Assembly: GCA_036392935.1 (NCBI GenBank)
Contig: DASVWZ010000297.1
Location: 1 to 64,000, forward strand
Direction of reading: 5' to 3'
Origin: DASVWZ01 sp036392935
GTDB lineage: Bacteria > Acidobacteriota > Terriglobia > Terriglobales > Acidobacteriaceae
Length of the DNA: 64,000 bases
Shown: positions 1-8,123 of the stretch, in pieces
Position numbering within the stretch: the stretch's first letter is position 1
Layout: each line of letters opens with the position of its first letter
Notes under the pieces: generated by a model
The model's input: the letters and a program-made list of their open reading frames with translations, nothing else
What the model was told of the DNA's origin: nothing
The model's database searches: none
Program-made: the position numbers and the translations under genes

Positions 1-283
1 GGGCAGGCTCTACGGGGCGGCTGTTAGTTGCGCCTTGGCGCTGCGCTTGTCGACGGTTTCGTTTGTTAGCGGGGCGCTGCACTCTTTTTCGAATCGGCGC
101 GGCGCCGAGGACAACGGCCTTCGGTAGAGCGGAATTATTGAGTGATCGGGGTGTTGAGTTCTTTTAGGCGGATTTTCTTGAGAGCGTGCTGCCCGCCCCT
201 TCGGCAGGCTCTTGAGGATTGCGGGAGAGCGGGCGCCCGGTATCAGGGCGTGGAAGAAAAACTGCAAAGGTCGGAGCCGGCCG

Positions 284-2194
284 TCAGTCCCATTTGTCGG
301 TCAGCGTTATCGTCTTGTTTCTAGGTTCGTGCTTCTTGGGTTCGATCTTGCCGACGTCTATCACGATGGGGACGTTCGCCAGGAGGCCAGCTAGGATGCA
401 GGTTCCGGTGGGTAGCAGCGGCACGTACTCGAATGAAACTTTGTCGAGGTACGAGATGGTCTGTCTCACCGCGTGGATGTCTTCGTTGTTGATAAGACGA
501 TGTAGGAAGTAGTTGTGCATTTGGGAGACGATCGTTGGTGAGATATCTGAGGGCCTTTGGCTCGCGATGGTGAGGAACACTCCGAATTTCCTTCCCTCCT
601 TCACCATCTCCTCGAATGTCTCCAAGCGGTAGTCCTTCCACTGCTCGCTTTCTCGCTCGGATTCTTGTGACAGGATGTTGTGGGCCTCGTCGACTATGAT
701 GTTCAGGTATGTCTCGCTGTCATCCTCGACCTTCTTATCGTTATAGAGTCTCTTGCAGAATAGAAGGGGCAGGACCTTGCGCATCTGCATGTTTACATCC
801 TTCAGCGATACAACCGCTATGTTCCTGCCGTTCCAAAGTTCCTCCGCGGCGCCGACGCGGATGACCTTTTTTAGCGAGTCGATGCGCTGGTCAAGTCTTT
901 TTATTAGGGGGGCTAGGTGTTCTTTGTTTGAGAATCCGCGGACAATGTCCGAGTAGTACTGAAATATGATTTGCAGCCTGATCCGGTCTATGTTGCTTAA
1001 CAGGCCCGGATTGGCGTCGGTCCCGACAACTCTGTCCTCGATGTATTCCGGTACGAATTCTGGTTCGTTGCTGTAGACGATGCGTTCGTCGTCCGCTTGA
1101 TAGTAGTACCTACCGGCGGTCGTGTGATATTTGAGGTGTGCTTCATAGTCAGCGATGAGCTCCTGGATCGACGCGTTCCCGCCGAGGGCGGTGTTGAGCT
1201 CCTTCAGGAAGTTGACCGCGACGCCCCTTTCGACTGCCCGGTCTACCTCAACGGTTCCCTCTCGAAGTACCTGGGTTATCAACGTCCGGAGTCCGTCCGC
1301 GCTCCTTACGCGGTCGGCGAGATAATGGCTTTCGATCGCGCGGCGCAGGAACGGCGTTTGCGTTTTTGGGGTGGCCTCAAGCAGCACCGCCCAGAACTCT
1401 GCATCGTTCACGGCTTCGACGGTGACGGGGAGGCGGTCGCGGCCGTCCACCGAATGTGTGGAGAGCCGGTACACGCTCTTGTGCGCCTCTTCAATGATGA
1501 CGTCGTCGGGGGGCTCGTCGGCGGTGTATTCGCCGTTGAAGTCAATGAGGAAGAACCGAGCTCGATTCTTGAAGTTTTGGTGGTGTATGTACCTCAGGAA
1601 AAGCTCTCGGTATATTTTCGCTAGGGTGTAGGACTTCCCGCTGCCCGTATTGCCGAAGATGGCGATGTGGCTGGCGAACAGGCTGTTCACGCCGACACGG
1701 ATTTCCTGGCCTTTTTCGAAGGACAGGGTGCCGATCACGAGCGGCTCGTCGCCCTTTGTTATGAAGTCGTGCACCTGCTCGAACTCTTCGTTCTGGAGTA
1801 GGTAGCATTCGTTGTCAATCAGGGGAAGCTCCTTGATTCCCCTCTCGAATTCATTGCCTTTGAAGAACCCCAGGAGGCTAACAGTCAGTACCCTGTCTAT
1901 TTTCTCCCTCCCGCTCGTGTAGTCCTTTCTGGCGGCGTAAAGCTTGTCCTCGGTAATTTCCTCCCCGTCGACCTTGCCGATTATTCTCGTGAACCCTTTG
2001 ACGATCTTAATGTAGCTACCGACCGCCACGTTTCGGAGGAGGTCGCCCTTGTACACTAGGTGCGAGGCGTTCTTGGTCTTGTCCACTTTGACCTCGACGG
2101 TTCGCCCCTTTACTGAGACCACCTTGCCGATGGAAAAGATGGCTTCGTCCGAAACTTGGTCTATGTTTGACCTTCCGCCGAGAGGGGTTGGCAT
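284..2194 (-). CDS. herA: HerA-type ATPase of a SIR2-HerA defence pair
   Basis: A 636-residue ATPase of the HerA/FtsK superfamily. The N-terminus (about residues 15-80) looks like a HAS-barrel. Walker A GNTGSGKS is at 181-188. Walker B with DEAH is at 499-505 (IIVDEAH), followed by the typical TIASQRPSDISPTIVSQ segment. These features fit the hexameric DNA translocases used with nuclease or NADase partners in phage defence. The ATG lies 2 bases after the stop of the SIR2 gene, so translation is probably coupled and the two proteins likely form a complex. ATA, CTA, AGG and CGA codons are more frequent than in flanking housekeeping genes, which fits horizontal gain. The bases from 283 to the window edge hold no convincing gene. 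Family assignment is firm; the defence role follows from known SIR2-HerA systems. Confidence 0.92.
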   Translation of the reverse strand: MPTPLGGRSNIDQVSDEAIFSIGKVVSVKGRTVEVKVDKTKNASHLVYKGDLLRNVAVGSYIKIVKGFTRIIGKVDGEEITEDKLYAARKDYTSGREKIDRVLTVSLLGFFKGNEFERGIKELPLIDNECYLLQNEEFEQVHDFITKGDEPLVIGTLSFEKGQEIRVGVNSLFASHIAIFGNTGSGKSYTLAKIYRELFLRYIHHQNFKNRARFFLIDFNGEYTADEPPDDVIIEEAHKSVYRLSTHSVDGRDRLPVTVEAVNDAEFWAVLLEATPKTQTPFLRRAIESHYLADRVRSADGLRTLITQVLREGTVEVDRAVERGVAVNFLKELNTALGGNASIQELIADYEAHLKYHTTAGRYYYQADDERIVYSNEPEFVPEYIEDRVVGTDANPGLLSNIDRIRLQIIFQYYSDIVRGFSNKEHLAPLIKRLDQRIDSLKKVIRVGAAEELWNGRNIAVVSLKDVNMQMRKVLPLLFCKRLYNDKKVEDDSETYLNIIVDEAHNILSQESERESEQWKDYRLETFEEMVKEGRKFGVFLTIASQRPSDISPTIVSQMHNYFLHRLINNEDIHAVRQTISYLDKVSFEYVPLLPTGTCILAGLLANVPIVIDVGKIEPKKHEPRNKTITLTDKWD

Positions 2195-2196
2195 GG

Positions 2197-3345
2197 TTAG
2201 TCCTCTGCCTCTATGCTTCGAAGGATTTTCTCGAAGACTCTCTGGTTGATTTCCTCGAAGTTGTACTTGAACTTGTCGACCGTCGTGCCGTGGCCGTCGT
2301 CTTGCTGTTCCGGTCCTAGAATTTGTATGTTCTTGTTTCTGATCAAGCCCGTTGCCAGCGCCGCTTCGATCTGCTTCTTTGCCTCGGATGTGTAGGCAAT
2401 AACGTACACGAGCAGTGTAGGGTTAGAGTTCGCGGCTCGCATGGTGATTTCCCGGATGTGCTCGTCCGCGAAGGAGAATCCCATCACGAACAGTACTGTA
2501 TTTTCCTTCTCCAGCTCGTTCGAGTACAGGCGGAGCAGCTCATAGTAGGTCTGGTTCATGAGCGTGTGCCTGAACTTCTCTTTTGTCGGGTTGACTATCA
2601 GCAGGAGCTTCTCGTACGCGGCTAGGAACGCGTCGGTGGCCGGCCCTGCTGTCTTGCCGGCCGCTGCGGGCGTGAGGCTGGTGAGCGTGGCCCCGTCGGG
2701 GACTACGACGAGGTTGTCGGCGGGGAGAACTTTACTCGCGATTTGTCTAACGTGGTCGAGCGTTATGGAGAGAAGCACGGACTCTGTTCCGTCCATTTGC
2801 CAGGATAGGGAGCCGTGCAGCTTCATCAGGTTGAAGACTGGTAGCTCCGCTGTCTTGTCGTAGTAGAGGCTCCTCTTAAACCTGGACACCTTGAGGTTAC
2901 TCAGGCTGAATTTGGGCTTGAAACGTCCGTTGAAGCCGTCGTTGTATTCGAGGTTGAGATCTTCGAGCGCCTTCTCCAAGAAGATGTCGACGTTCGTTGT
3001 AAATAGGTTGATCTCCTTGCTGAGGATCGTCACCTTGCGCTTGACCAGCACGGAGTTGAGGCATTGCAGGAATGCCTTGTACTGCTGGAGGACGGGTGCT
3101 GCCGAGGCGGCGCCGCTTAGGACGTCAAGGTTCTTGACGATGACTTCGTCGAAGAACCGCTTATAGAGGGAGACCGTGATGACCTTCTTTCGGGTGGCGT
3201 CGATGGGCGCCGCATCGACTTCGGTGAGGAGGGTTTCGATGTTGCCCAGCGCCTGTAGGTAGGGACAGGACATTCCCGAGCCGATCAAAAAGTTTACGTT
3301 GCAGTCTTGAATTGTGTTCTTGAGCTTTTCGACGTTCAGTTGCAT
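2197..3345 (-). CDS. SIR2-family protein (defence NADase candidate)
   Basis: A 382-residue SIR2-like protein. Visible motifs are the nucleotide-binding IGSGMS (21-26), TTNVD (116-120), the KLHGS segment with the predicted catalytic histidine (175-179), and VMGFSFADEHI near residue 300. This pattern belongs to the SIR2-like enzymes of bacterial defence, which degrade NAD+ on infection, rather than to deacetylases: no zinc-ribbon cysteines are seen. I chose ATG 3345 over the longer frame beginning at 3537. It has a GGGGGTG ribosome site in front, and the upstream extension reads as the other frame of the neighbouring gene. The start overlaps the preceding gene's stop by 10 bases, and the stop is 2 bases from herA, so the three are probably co-transcribed. 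Confidence 0.9.
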   Translation of the reverse strand: MQLNVEKLKNTIQDCNVNFLIGSGMSCPYLQALGNIETLLTEVDAAPIDATRKKVITVSLYKRFFDEVIVKNLDVLSGAASAAPVLQQYKAFLQCLNSVLVKRKVTILSKEINLFTTNVDIFLEKALEDLNLEYNDGFNGRFKPKFSLSNLKVSRFKRSLYYDKTAELPVFNLMKLHGSLSWQMDGTESVLLSITLDHVRQIASKVLPADNLVVVPDGATLTSLTPAAAGKTAGPATDAFLAAYEKLLLIVNPTKEKFRHTLMNQTYYELLRLYSNELEKENTVLFVMGFSFADEHIREITMRAANSNPTLLVYVIAYTSEAKKQIEAALATGLIRNKNIQILGPEQQDDGHGTTVDKFKYNFEEINQRVFEKILRSIEAED

Positions 3346-3923
3346 GGCGGTTCGCACCCCCGGCAAAACGAAAACGGGGCCGTGGCTAGCGCGAGGGTCG
3401 GCCTTGGGGTTGGGGAGGGTAGGCGTCCTGTCTGCCCGCGGGTTTTTCCTGTAAGCAGGTTGCTCGCGGCGGAGGCCGGTCGGAATGACAATCTGGATGA
3501 GGGTCGGTACGGCACGGGTGAGGCCGTGTCCTTCCACGAGAAATGATTGGGAGTGGTCCCGGCTTCACCGCGGCATTCGGCGCTGAGTTCCTCGGAAGTG
3601 TAGTTCTGGTTGACCACGATGACTTCGGCTCCGCGGCCCTGCAGGTTGCGCACGTCGTGATCGGTGAGACGGCCGTGGAATGGGAAGCCTTCGGGGAGCT
3701 TTCCCTCGACATACTGAAACTGTTTGCCGCGAATGCCAAAGGAATAAAGATGGCTGGTGACCTGATCGGCGGGGCCCGTGCGCTTGAGGATGATGCAACT
3801 GGCCTGGTTGGCATGTCCGGCGCCGCCCTGGGGGATGACCGCTCCGGACTGCGCAGAGGCCGGCGCCGGCGCGAAGACTACTAACAGGCAAAACACGACC
3901 TGTAGACGAAGCGTTCTAATCAT
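3336..3923 (-). CDS. Secreted protein with a probably replaced C-terminus
   Basis: A 195-residue frame starting with a clear signal peptide that ends near APASAQ (residue 25). Residues 26-118 look like a compact secreted domain (ILKRTGPADQVTSHLYSFG, then GRLTDHDVRNLQGRGAEVIVV). I do not know its function. From about residue 119 (nucleotide 3569 downward) the composition changes to Pro/Ser/Thr/Arg-rich sequence with no domain character, running to a stop inside the start of the SIR2 gene (ATGCAACTGA overlap). The simplest reading is an ordinary secreted gene whose 3' end was replaced when the defence pair arrived, with readthrough into foreign DNA. Expression of the tail is uncertain. Confidence 0.6.
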   Translation of the reverse strand: MIRTLRLQVVFCLLVVFAPAPASAQSGAVIPQGGAGHANQASCIILKRTGPADQVTSHLYSFGIRGKQFQYVEGKLPEGFPFHGRLTDHDVRNLQGRGAEVIVVNQNYTSEELSAECRGEAGTTPNHFSWKDTASPVPYRPSSRLSFRPASAASNLLTGKTRGQTGRLPSPTPRPTLALATAPFSFCRGCEPPCN

Positions 3924-4242
3924 GCTGTGCTCGGACGGGCCGGATTGCTAACGGCAAGTAAGACGCGCGACGGCCCGTATTTCTGGGGGAACGAAAAAAG
4001 ATACTCCGGGGCGAAACGTGCGTCAAGGGCTAGGGAAGGGTTGTTACGAAATCGGAACAAGGAGCGAGGGGTCGGGCGACCCCAGGGCTTCCCACTTAAG
4101 CCAAAGGCGGGCTTGAGTGCGGCACCCGGCAAGAGAGCGTCGAGGTCCTGTCCATCTTGTCTTCTGAATCGACCGTCACAGCCAGCGAATCCAAGTTGCT
4201 TTACACTCATCTTTCGAAATTGAGGGCTGAAAAGGAGACATC
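3924..4242. other. Intergenic region between divergent genes
   Basis: No gene is supported here. Two frames of about 97 residues exist on opposite strands, but neither has a ribosome site or recognisable sequence. The region separates the leftward secreted-protein/SIR2/HerA run from the rightward aldo/keto reductase, so both promoters should lie here. A short perfect hairpin, GGGGTC/GACCCC with a 4-base loop, is at 4068-4083. An AAGGAG ribosome site at the right end serves the reductase. Confidence 0.6.
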
Positions 4243-5280
4243 ATGAAATATCGTTTGTTGGGAAAGAGCGGATTGCGCGTGTCGGAGATTTCTTTGGGCA
4301 CCATGACCTTTGGCGAAGACTGGGGATGGGGCACGCCGAAAGAAGAATCGCGCAAAATCTACGACGCCTACCGCGAAGTGGGCGGCAATTTTATCGATAC
4401 GGCAAATATTTATACCAACGGCACCAGCGAGCAACTGGTCGGCGAGTTCATCAAAGACCATCGCCAGGAGATTGTGCTGGCGACAAAATATACCAACGCC
4501 ATGCCCGGCAAGGACGCGAACGCGGGCGGCAATCACCGGAAAAATATGATGCAGGCGGTGGAAGGCTCGCTGCGGCGGTTGAAGACCGATTACATCGATC
4601 TGTACTGGCTGCACATATGGGACCAGATCACGCCGGTGGATGAAGTGATGCGCGCCTTCGACGACCTGGTGAGCCAGGGAAAGGTTTTGTACATTGGCGT
4701 TTCAGACGCGCCGGCGTGGTGGATCGCGCAGGCGAATACGCTGGCTGAGTTGCGCGGCTGGACGCGCTTCGTCGGTCTGCAGATTGAATATTCGCTGCTG
4801 GAACGCACGATTGAACAGGAGCTGATTCCGATGGCGAAGGCATTTGAGCTGGGCCTGGTTGCGTGGTCTCCGCTGGCGGGAGGGTTGCTTACGGGCAAGT
4901 ATCAGTCCAAGAAAACCGAGGATGGCGCGCGTTTGACCACGGAGATGGGAGCAACTTTTGCGCGCAGCGGTGAGCGGGTCGAAGCCGTGGTTTCTGCGGT
5001 AAAAAAGATCAGCGGCGAGACTGGCCGTTCGATGGCACAGGTGGCGCTGGCCTGGCTGCAGTATCGTCCGATTCCGGTCATTCCGATCATTGGGGCGCGG
5101 CGCATGGCGCAGTTGAAAGACAATCTCGACAGCATGAGCTTGCAGTTGACTCCGAAGCAGGTTGCGGAGCTCGACGAGGCCAGCGCGGTCGAACTCGGCT
5201 TTCCGTACAACATGTACAGCAAGGAATTTGTGCGCGGGATTATCTACGGAGGCATGCGCGACCAGTTGATGGTGGCGTAG
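4243..5280 (+). CDS. Aldo/keto reductase
   Basis: A 345-residue NADPH-dependent oxidoreductase of the aldo/keto reductase superfamily with a complete (beta/alpha)8 barrel. The catalytic tetrad is visible: Asp52 and Tyr57 (IDTANIY), Lys82 (ATKY) and His124 (WLHIWD). The C-terminal PIIGARRMAQLKDNL segment is the usual cofactor-phosphate site. An AAGGAG ribosome site lies 7 bases before the ATG. Sequence resembles the general YajO/Tas-like bacterial branch, whose substrates are broad aldehydes or ketones; the physiological substrate cannot be read from sequence. The next gene starts 50 bases downstream on the same strand, so the two may share a transcript. Confidence 0.92.
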   Translation: MKYRLLGKSGLRVSEISLGTMTFGEDWGWGTPKEESRKIYDAYREVGGNFIDTANIYTNGTSEQLVGEFIKDHRQEIVLATKYTNAMPGKDANAGGNHRKNMMQAVEGSLRRLKTDYIDLYWLHIWDQITPVDEVMRAFDDLVSQGKVLYIGVSDAPAWWIAQANTLAELRGWTRFVGLQIEYSLLERTIEQELIPMAKAFELGLVAWSPLAGGLLTGKYQSKKTEDGARLTTEMGATFARSGERVEAVVSAVKKISGETGRSMAQVALAWLQYRPIPVIPIIGARRMAQLKDNLDSMSLQLTPKQVAELDEASAVELGFPYNMYSKEFVRGIIYGGMRDQLMVA

Positions 5281-5330
5281 GTGGGCCGGATCTCTGAGAG
5301 CAGCTAAGCGAACTCGTCGGGAAACAATCT

Positions 5331-6056
5331 GTGAAAACCATTGGCATGATCGGCGGCATTGGGCCGGACTCGACGGTCGATTACTACAAGCTGTTGCTCG
5401 AAGGCTATCGCGCGCGCACGAAAGAAGACTGCCAGCCGCAGATCGTGATCAACAGCGTCGACATGCGGCGGCTGGTGCGGATCATGAATGCGGGCGATCA
5501 TATCCAACTGATTGAATGGTTCTCAGCCGAGTTGAGCAAGCTGGCGGATGCGGGCGCCGAGATTGGTTTGCTGGCTTCGAACACGCCGCATATTGTTTTT
5601 GACGAATTGAGCCAGCGGTCAACGATTCCGCTGGTGAGCATTGTGGAGGCGACGGCGGAACGGGCGGGTGAAATGCGGCTGAGCAAGCTGGCGTTGTTTG
5701 GTTCGGGGTTTACGATGAAGGCCAGCTTTTATCCGGCGGCGTTCGCAAAGCGGGGAATGGCAGTGATCATGCCTACTCCCGACGAGCAGGGATGGATTCA
5801 CGAACACTACATGAACGAGCTGGCATACGGGATCTTCAAGTCGGAGACGCGAGACCGGTTGGTGGCGATCGCGTGCCGCATGCGGAAGGATTCCGGCGTT
5901 GAAGGATTGATTTTGGGCGGGACGGAGCTGCCGCTGTTGCTGCGCGATTCGAATTGCGGGATGCCGCTGCTGGATACAACGAAGATTCATGTGGAGGCGG
6001 TGATGAAGGTGGCGTGGGAAGGCAGCCGTCAGCCGTCAGCCATCAGCCATCAGTAA
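5331..6056 (+). CDS. Aspartate/glutamate racemase-family protein lacking both catalytic Cys
   Basis: A 241-residue protein with the racemase fold, starting at GTG 5331 (MKTIGMIGGIGPDSTVDYY). The two positions that carry catalytic cysteines in Asp/Glu racemases are Ser83 (ASNTPH instead of CNT.H) and Gly197 (LILGGTEL instead of LGCTE). The enzyme therefore cannot use the standard two-thiol mechanism. Related Ser/Gly versions occur as a recognisable subgroup, so this is probably a functional variant rather than decay. The last eleven residues (GSRQPSAISHQ) are encoded by a degenerate CAGCCRT heptad repeat that runs into the stop and are likely not part of the ancestral fold. Confidence 0.8.
   Translation: MKTIGMIGGIGPDSTVDYYKLLLEGYRARTKEDCQPQIVINSVDMRRLVRIMNAGDHIQLIEWFSAELSKLADAGAEIGLLASNTPHIVFDELSQRSTIPLVSIVEATAERAGEMRLSKLALFGSGFTMKASFYPAAFAKRGMAVIMPTPDEQGWIHEHYMNELAYGIFKSETRDRLVAIACRMRKDSGVEGLILGGTELPLLLRDSNCGMPLLDTTKIHVEAVMKVAWEGSRQPSAISHQ
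6022..6055. repeat. Degenerate heptad repeat (CAGCCRT)
   Basis: Four to five tandem copies of a 7-base unit varying between CAGCCGT and CAGCCAT. They overlap the last codons of the racemase-like gene and supply its stop codon. Similar heptad runs occur at 52902-52931, 56046-56086, 60883-60904, 62810-62866 and 63135-63188 in this window, always at gene borders. Confidence 0.75.
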
Positions 6057-6127
6057 AATCAAAGGCCTCATCCGGCCCGCGGCTTTCCCGATGTTCAAGA
6101 ATCACCGAAAGCCTCTGAGGTGTGGTT

Positions 6128-6176
6128 TATAATCGCGCCTTTCGGTATCTAAACCATTCTTATAAAGGACGCGATT
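6128..6176 (+). promoter_or_regulatory. Enolase promoter -10 and leader
   Basis: A perfect TATAAT at 6128-6133 lies 43 bases before the enolase ATG, followed by an AAAGGA ribosome site. No good -35 hexamer is seen at the expected distance, so this is supported by the -10 only. Confidence 0.45.
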
Positions 6177-7466
6177 ATGCCACTCACCAATATTGTCGAT
6201 GTACACGCGCGCGAAGTGCTGGATTCGCGCGGGAATCCCACGGTTGAAGCGGAGATCATTCTGGGCGATGGCTCGCACGGGCGGGCGATTGTGCCGAGCG
6301 GGGCTTCGACCGGGGAGCATGAAGCGGTCGAGCTGCGCGACGGCGACAAGAAGCGCTTTTTGGGCAAAGGCGTGTCGAAGGCGGTGAAGAACGTGAATGG
6401 TGAGATCGCCGAAGCGCTCGACGATTTTGATGCGGCCAACCAGCGTGGGCTGGACGAGCTATTGATCGAGTTGGATGGGACGAAGAATAAAGGCCGGCTG
6501 GGAGCGAATGCGATTCTGGCAGCGTCAATGGCTGCGGCACGGGCGGCGGCGTCGTCGTTTCAGTTGCCACTTTACCGATATTTAGGCGGGCCAGCGAATA
6601 CGTTGCCGGTGCCGATGATGAACATTCTCAACGGCGGCGCGCACGCGGACAACAATGTCGACTTTCAGGAGTTCATGGTGATGCCGGTGGGTGCATCGTC
6701 ATTTAGAGAGGCGCTGCGCTGGGGCGTCGAGGTGTTTCATACGCTGAAAGGCGTGCTGAAAAAGCGCGGGTATAACACAGCGGTCGGCGATGAGGGAGGG
6801 TTTGCGCCGTCGCTGAAGTCGAATGTGGAGGCGATTGAAGTGGTGCTCGAGGCGATTGAGCAGGCGGGATACAAACCCGGCAAGCAGATTGCGATTGCGC
6901 TCGATCCGGCGGCCAGCGAGTTTTATCAGGATGGAAAGTATGTGTTCAAGAAATCGGATAAATCGAAGAAAAGCTCGGATGAGATGGTGAAATTTTGGGC
7001 GAAGTGGGTGAAGGATTATCCGATCGTGTCGCTGGAGGATGGGCTTGCGGAGGAAGACTGGGATGGCTGGGCCAAGCTGACGAAAGAGTTGGGCGACAAG
7101 ATTCAGTTGGTGGGCGACGATATTTTTGTGACCAACATTGAGTTTTTGCAGAAGGGAATTAAGAAGCACGTCGGGAATTCGATACTGATCAAGGTCAATC
7201 AGATCGGGACGGTGAGCGAGACGCTGGATGCTATCGATCTGGCGCGGCGGAACGGGTATACGTCGGTGATTTCGCACCGGTCGGGCGAGACGGAAGATGT
7301 GTTCATTGCGGATTTGGCCGTGGCGACGGGGGCGGGGCAGATCAAGACGGGATCGGCGTCGCGGACGGACAGGATTGCGAAGTATAACCAGCTGCTAAGG
7401 ATTGAAGAAGAGTTGGGTGGGGCGGCGAGGTTTTTGGGGTTGGAGGCGGTGAACTACCACCAGTAG
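6177..7466 (+). CDS. eno: Enolase (phosphopyruvate hydratase)
   Basis: A 429-residue enolase, the family's usual length, converting 2-phosphoglycerate to phosphoenolpyruvate in glycolysis. The start VDVHAREVLDSRGNPTVE, the flexible loop GASTGEHEAVELRDGD, the DFQEFMVMPVGA segment, the metal ligands in SLEDGLAEEDWDGW and VGDDIFVT, the catalytic lysine in LIKVNQIGTVSET and the signature SHRSGETED are all intact. It sits with gpmI, the preceding pathway step, 1.8 kb away on the same strand. A small VapBC toxin module follows its stop by 36 bases. Confidence 0.98.
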   Translation: MPLTNIVDVHAREVLDSRGNPTVEAEIILGDGSHGRAIVPSGASTGEHEAVELRDGDKKRFLGKGVSKAVKNVNGEIAEALDDFDAANQRGLDELLIELDGTKNKGRLGANAILAASMAAARAAASSFQLPLYRYLGGPANTLPVPMMNILNGGAHADNNVDFQEFMVMPVGASSFREALRWGVEVFHTLKGVLKKRGYNTAVGDEGGFAPSLKSNVEAIEVVLEAIEQAGYKPGKQIAIALDPAASEFYQDGKYVFKKSDKSKKSSDEMVKFWAKWVKDYPIVSLEDGLAEEDWDGWAKLTKELGDKIQLVGDDIFVTNIEFLQKGIKKHVGNSILIKVNQIGTVSETLDAIDLARRNGYTSVISHRSGETEDVFIADLAVATGAGQIKTGSASRTDRIAKYNQLLRIEEELGGAARFLGLEAVNYHQ

Positions 7467-7467
7467 A

Positions 7468-7502
7468 TTGACTTAGTCCACGACTTAGTCTAGTCTGATA
7501 TC
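7468..7502 (+). promoter_or_regulatory. vapBC promoter and double GACTTAGTC operator, probably leaderless
   Basis: A -35 TTGACT (7468-7473) and a -10 TAGTCT (7491-7496) are separated by 17 bases, placing the start of transcription at about the A of the ATG at 7503. Two copies of the 9-base odd palindrome GACTTAGTC (7470-7478 and 7482-7490) cover the promoter and are spaced 12 bases, as expected for an autorepressing antitoxin dimer pair. There is no ribosome site. The same 9-mer occurs before the second vapBC at 18197-18205. Confidence 0.65.
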
Positions 7503-7733
7503 ATGGAAGTGAACATCCACGAGGCCAAGACGCATCTTTCACGGCTGCTGGAACGCGTGGCGATGGGCGAGGAAGTCATCATTGCCAAGGCAGGAAAACC
7601 GGTCGCGAAGCTGGTCGCCATCAACGGGCGCCGGAAGAAGCGGACACTGGGCTCGGCCAAAGGCGAGTTCGTTGTTCCCGAGGACTTCAATGATCCTCTG
7701 CCGAAAGAGATCGAGGATCTTTTCTGGCAATGA
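7503..7733 (+). CDS. Type II antitoxin, Phd/YefM family
   Basis: A 76-residue antitoxin. The N-terminus MEVNIHEAKTHLSRLLERV and the GEEVIIAKAGKPVAKLVAI segment are typical of the Phd/YefM DNA-binding fold. The C-terminal tail, which neutralises the toxin, is PEDFNDPLPKEIEDLFWQ. Its stop overlaps the toxin start by 4 bases (ATGA). It probably represses its own operon through the GACTTAGTC palindromes in front. Its paralogue at 18.2 kb shares the same organisation and operator core, so cross-regulation between the two modules is possible. Confidence 0.88.
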   Translation: MEVNIHEAKTHLSRLLERVAMGEEVIIAKAGKPVAKLVAINGRRKKRTLGSAKGEFVVPEDFNDPLPKEIEDLFWQ

Positions 7734-8110
7734 AAGCGCTGCTTGATACGCACGCTTTCCTCTGGGCAATCGGAGAGGAAGGTAAGCTATCGCAGCGGGC
7801 GCAGCAGTTCTACACATCCGCGGATCTTTGGTTGAGCGTCGCAAGTATCTGGGAAATTCTCATCAAGGTGCGAGTCGGTAAACTGAACTTGCCGGATCCC
7901 GTGGGCCCGTACCTTGTCAGAAAGATGGCCCACGATCACATCGAACCCTTGCCCATAACTCTCGATCACACCCTGAGAATCGAATCGCTCCCAATCCATC
8001 ACCGTGATCCCTTTGATCGAATTCTGGCTGCCCAGAGCCTGGAAGAGAAGCTGCCATTGTTAACGGCAGACCCAATATTCGGTAGATACCAGGTCCGCGT
8101 TATATGGTAG
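7730..8110 (+). CDS. VapC-like PIN-domain toxin
   Basis: A 126-residue PIN-domain RNase of the VapC toxin type. Acidic active-site residues are visible: Asp6 (LLDTHAFLW), Glu42 (SIWEILIK), Asp96 (HRDPFDRILAAQ) and Asp114 (LLTADP). It would cleave RNA when freed from the antitoxin encoded just before it, with which it overlaps by 4 bases. It lies between the enolase gene and a convergent DinB-like gene 13 bases downstream. The subtype (DTHxFLW with HRDPFDR) groups with toxins paired to Phd-type antitoxins. Confidence 0.9.
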   Translation: MKALLDTHAFLWAIGEEGKLSQRAQQFYTSADLWLSVASIWEILIKVRVGKLNLPDPVGPYLVRKMAHDHIEPLPITLDHTLRIESLPIHHRDPFDRILAAQSLEEKLPLLTADPIFGRYQVRVIW

Positions 8111-8123
8111 AGTGCGCTGCTCG

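Noticed and set aside
1..120. GTTAG-like and CTAAC-like sites suggesting an integron attC
   Set aside because: The core sites do not pair in the order and spacing of attC, and no integrase is seen.
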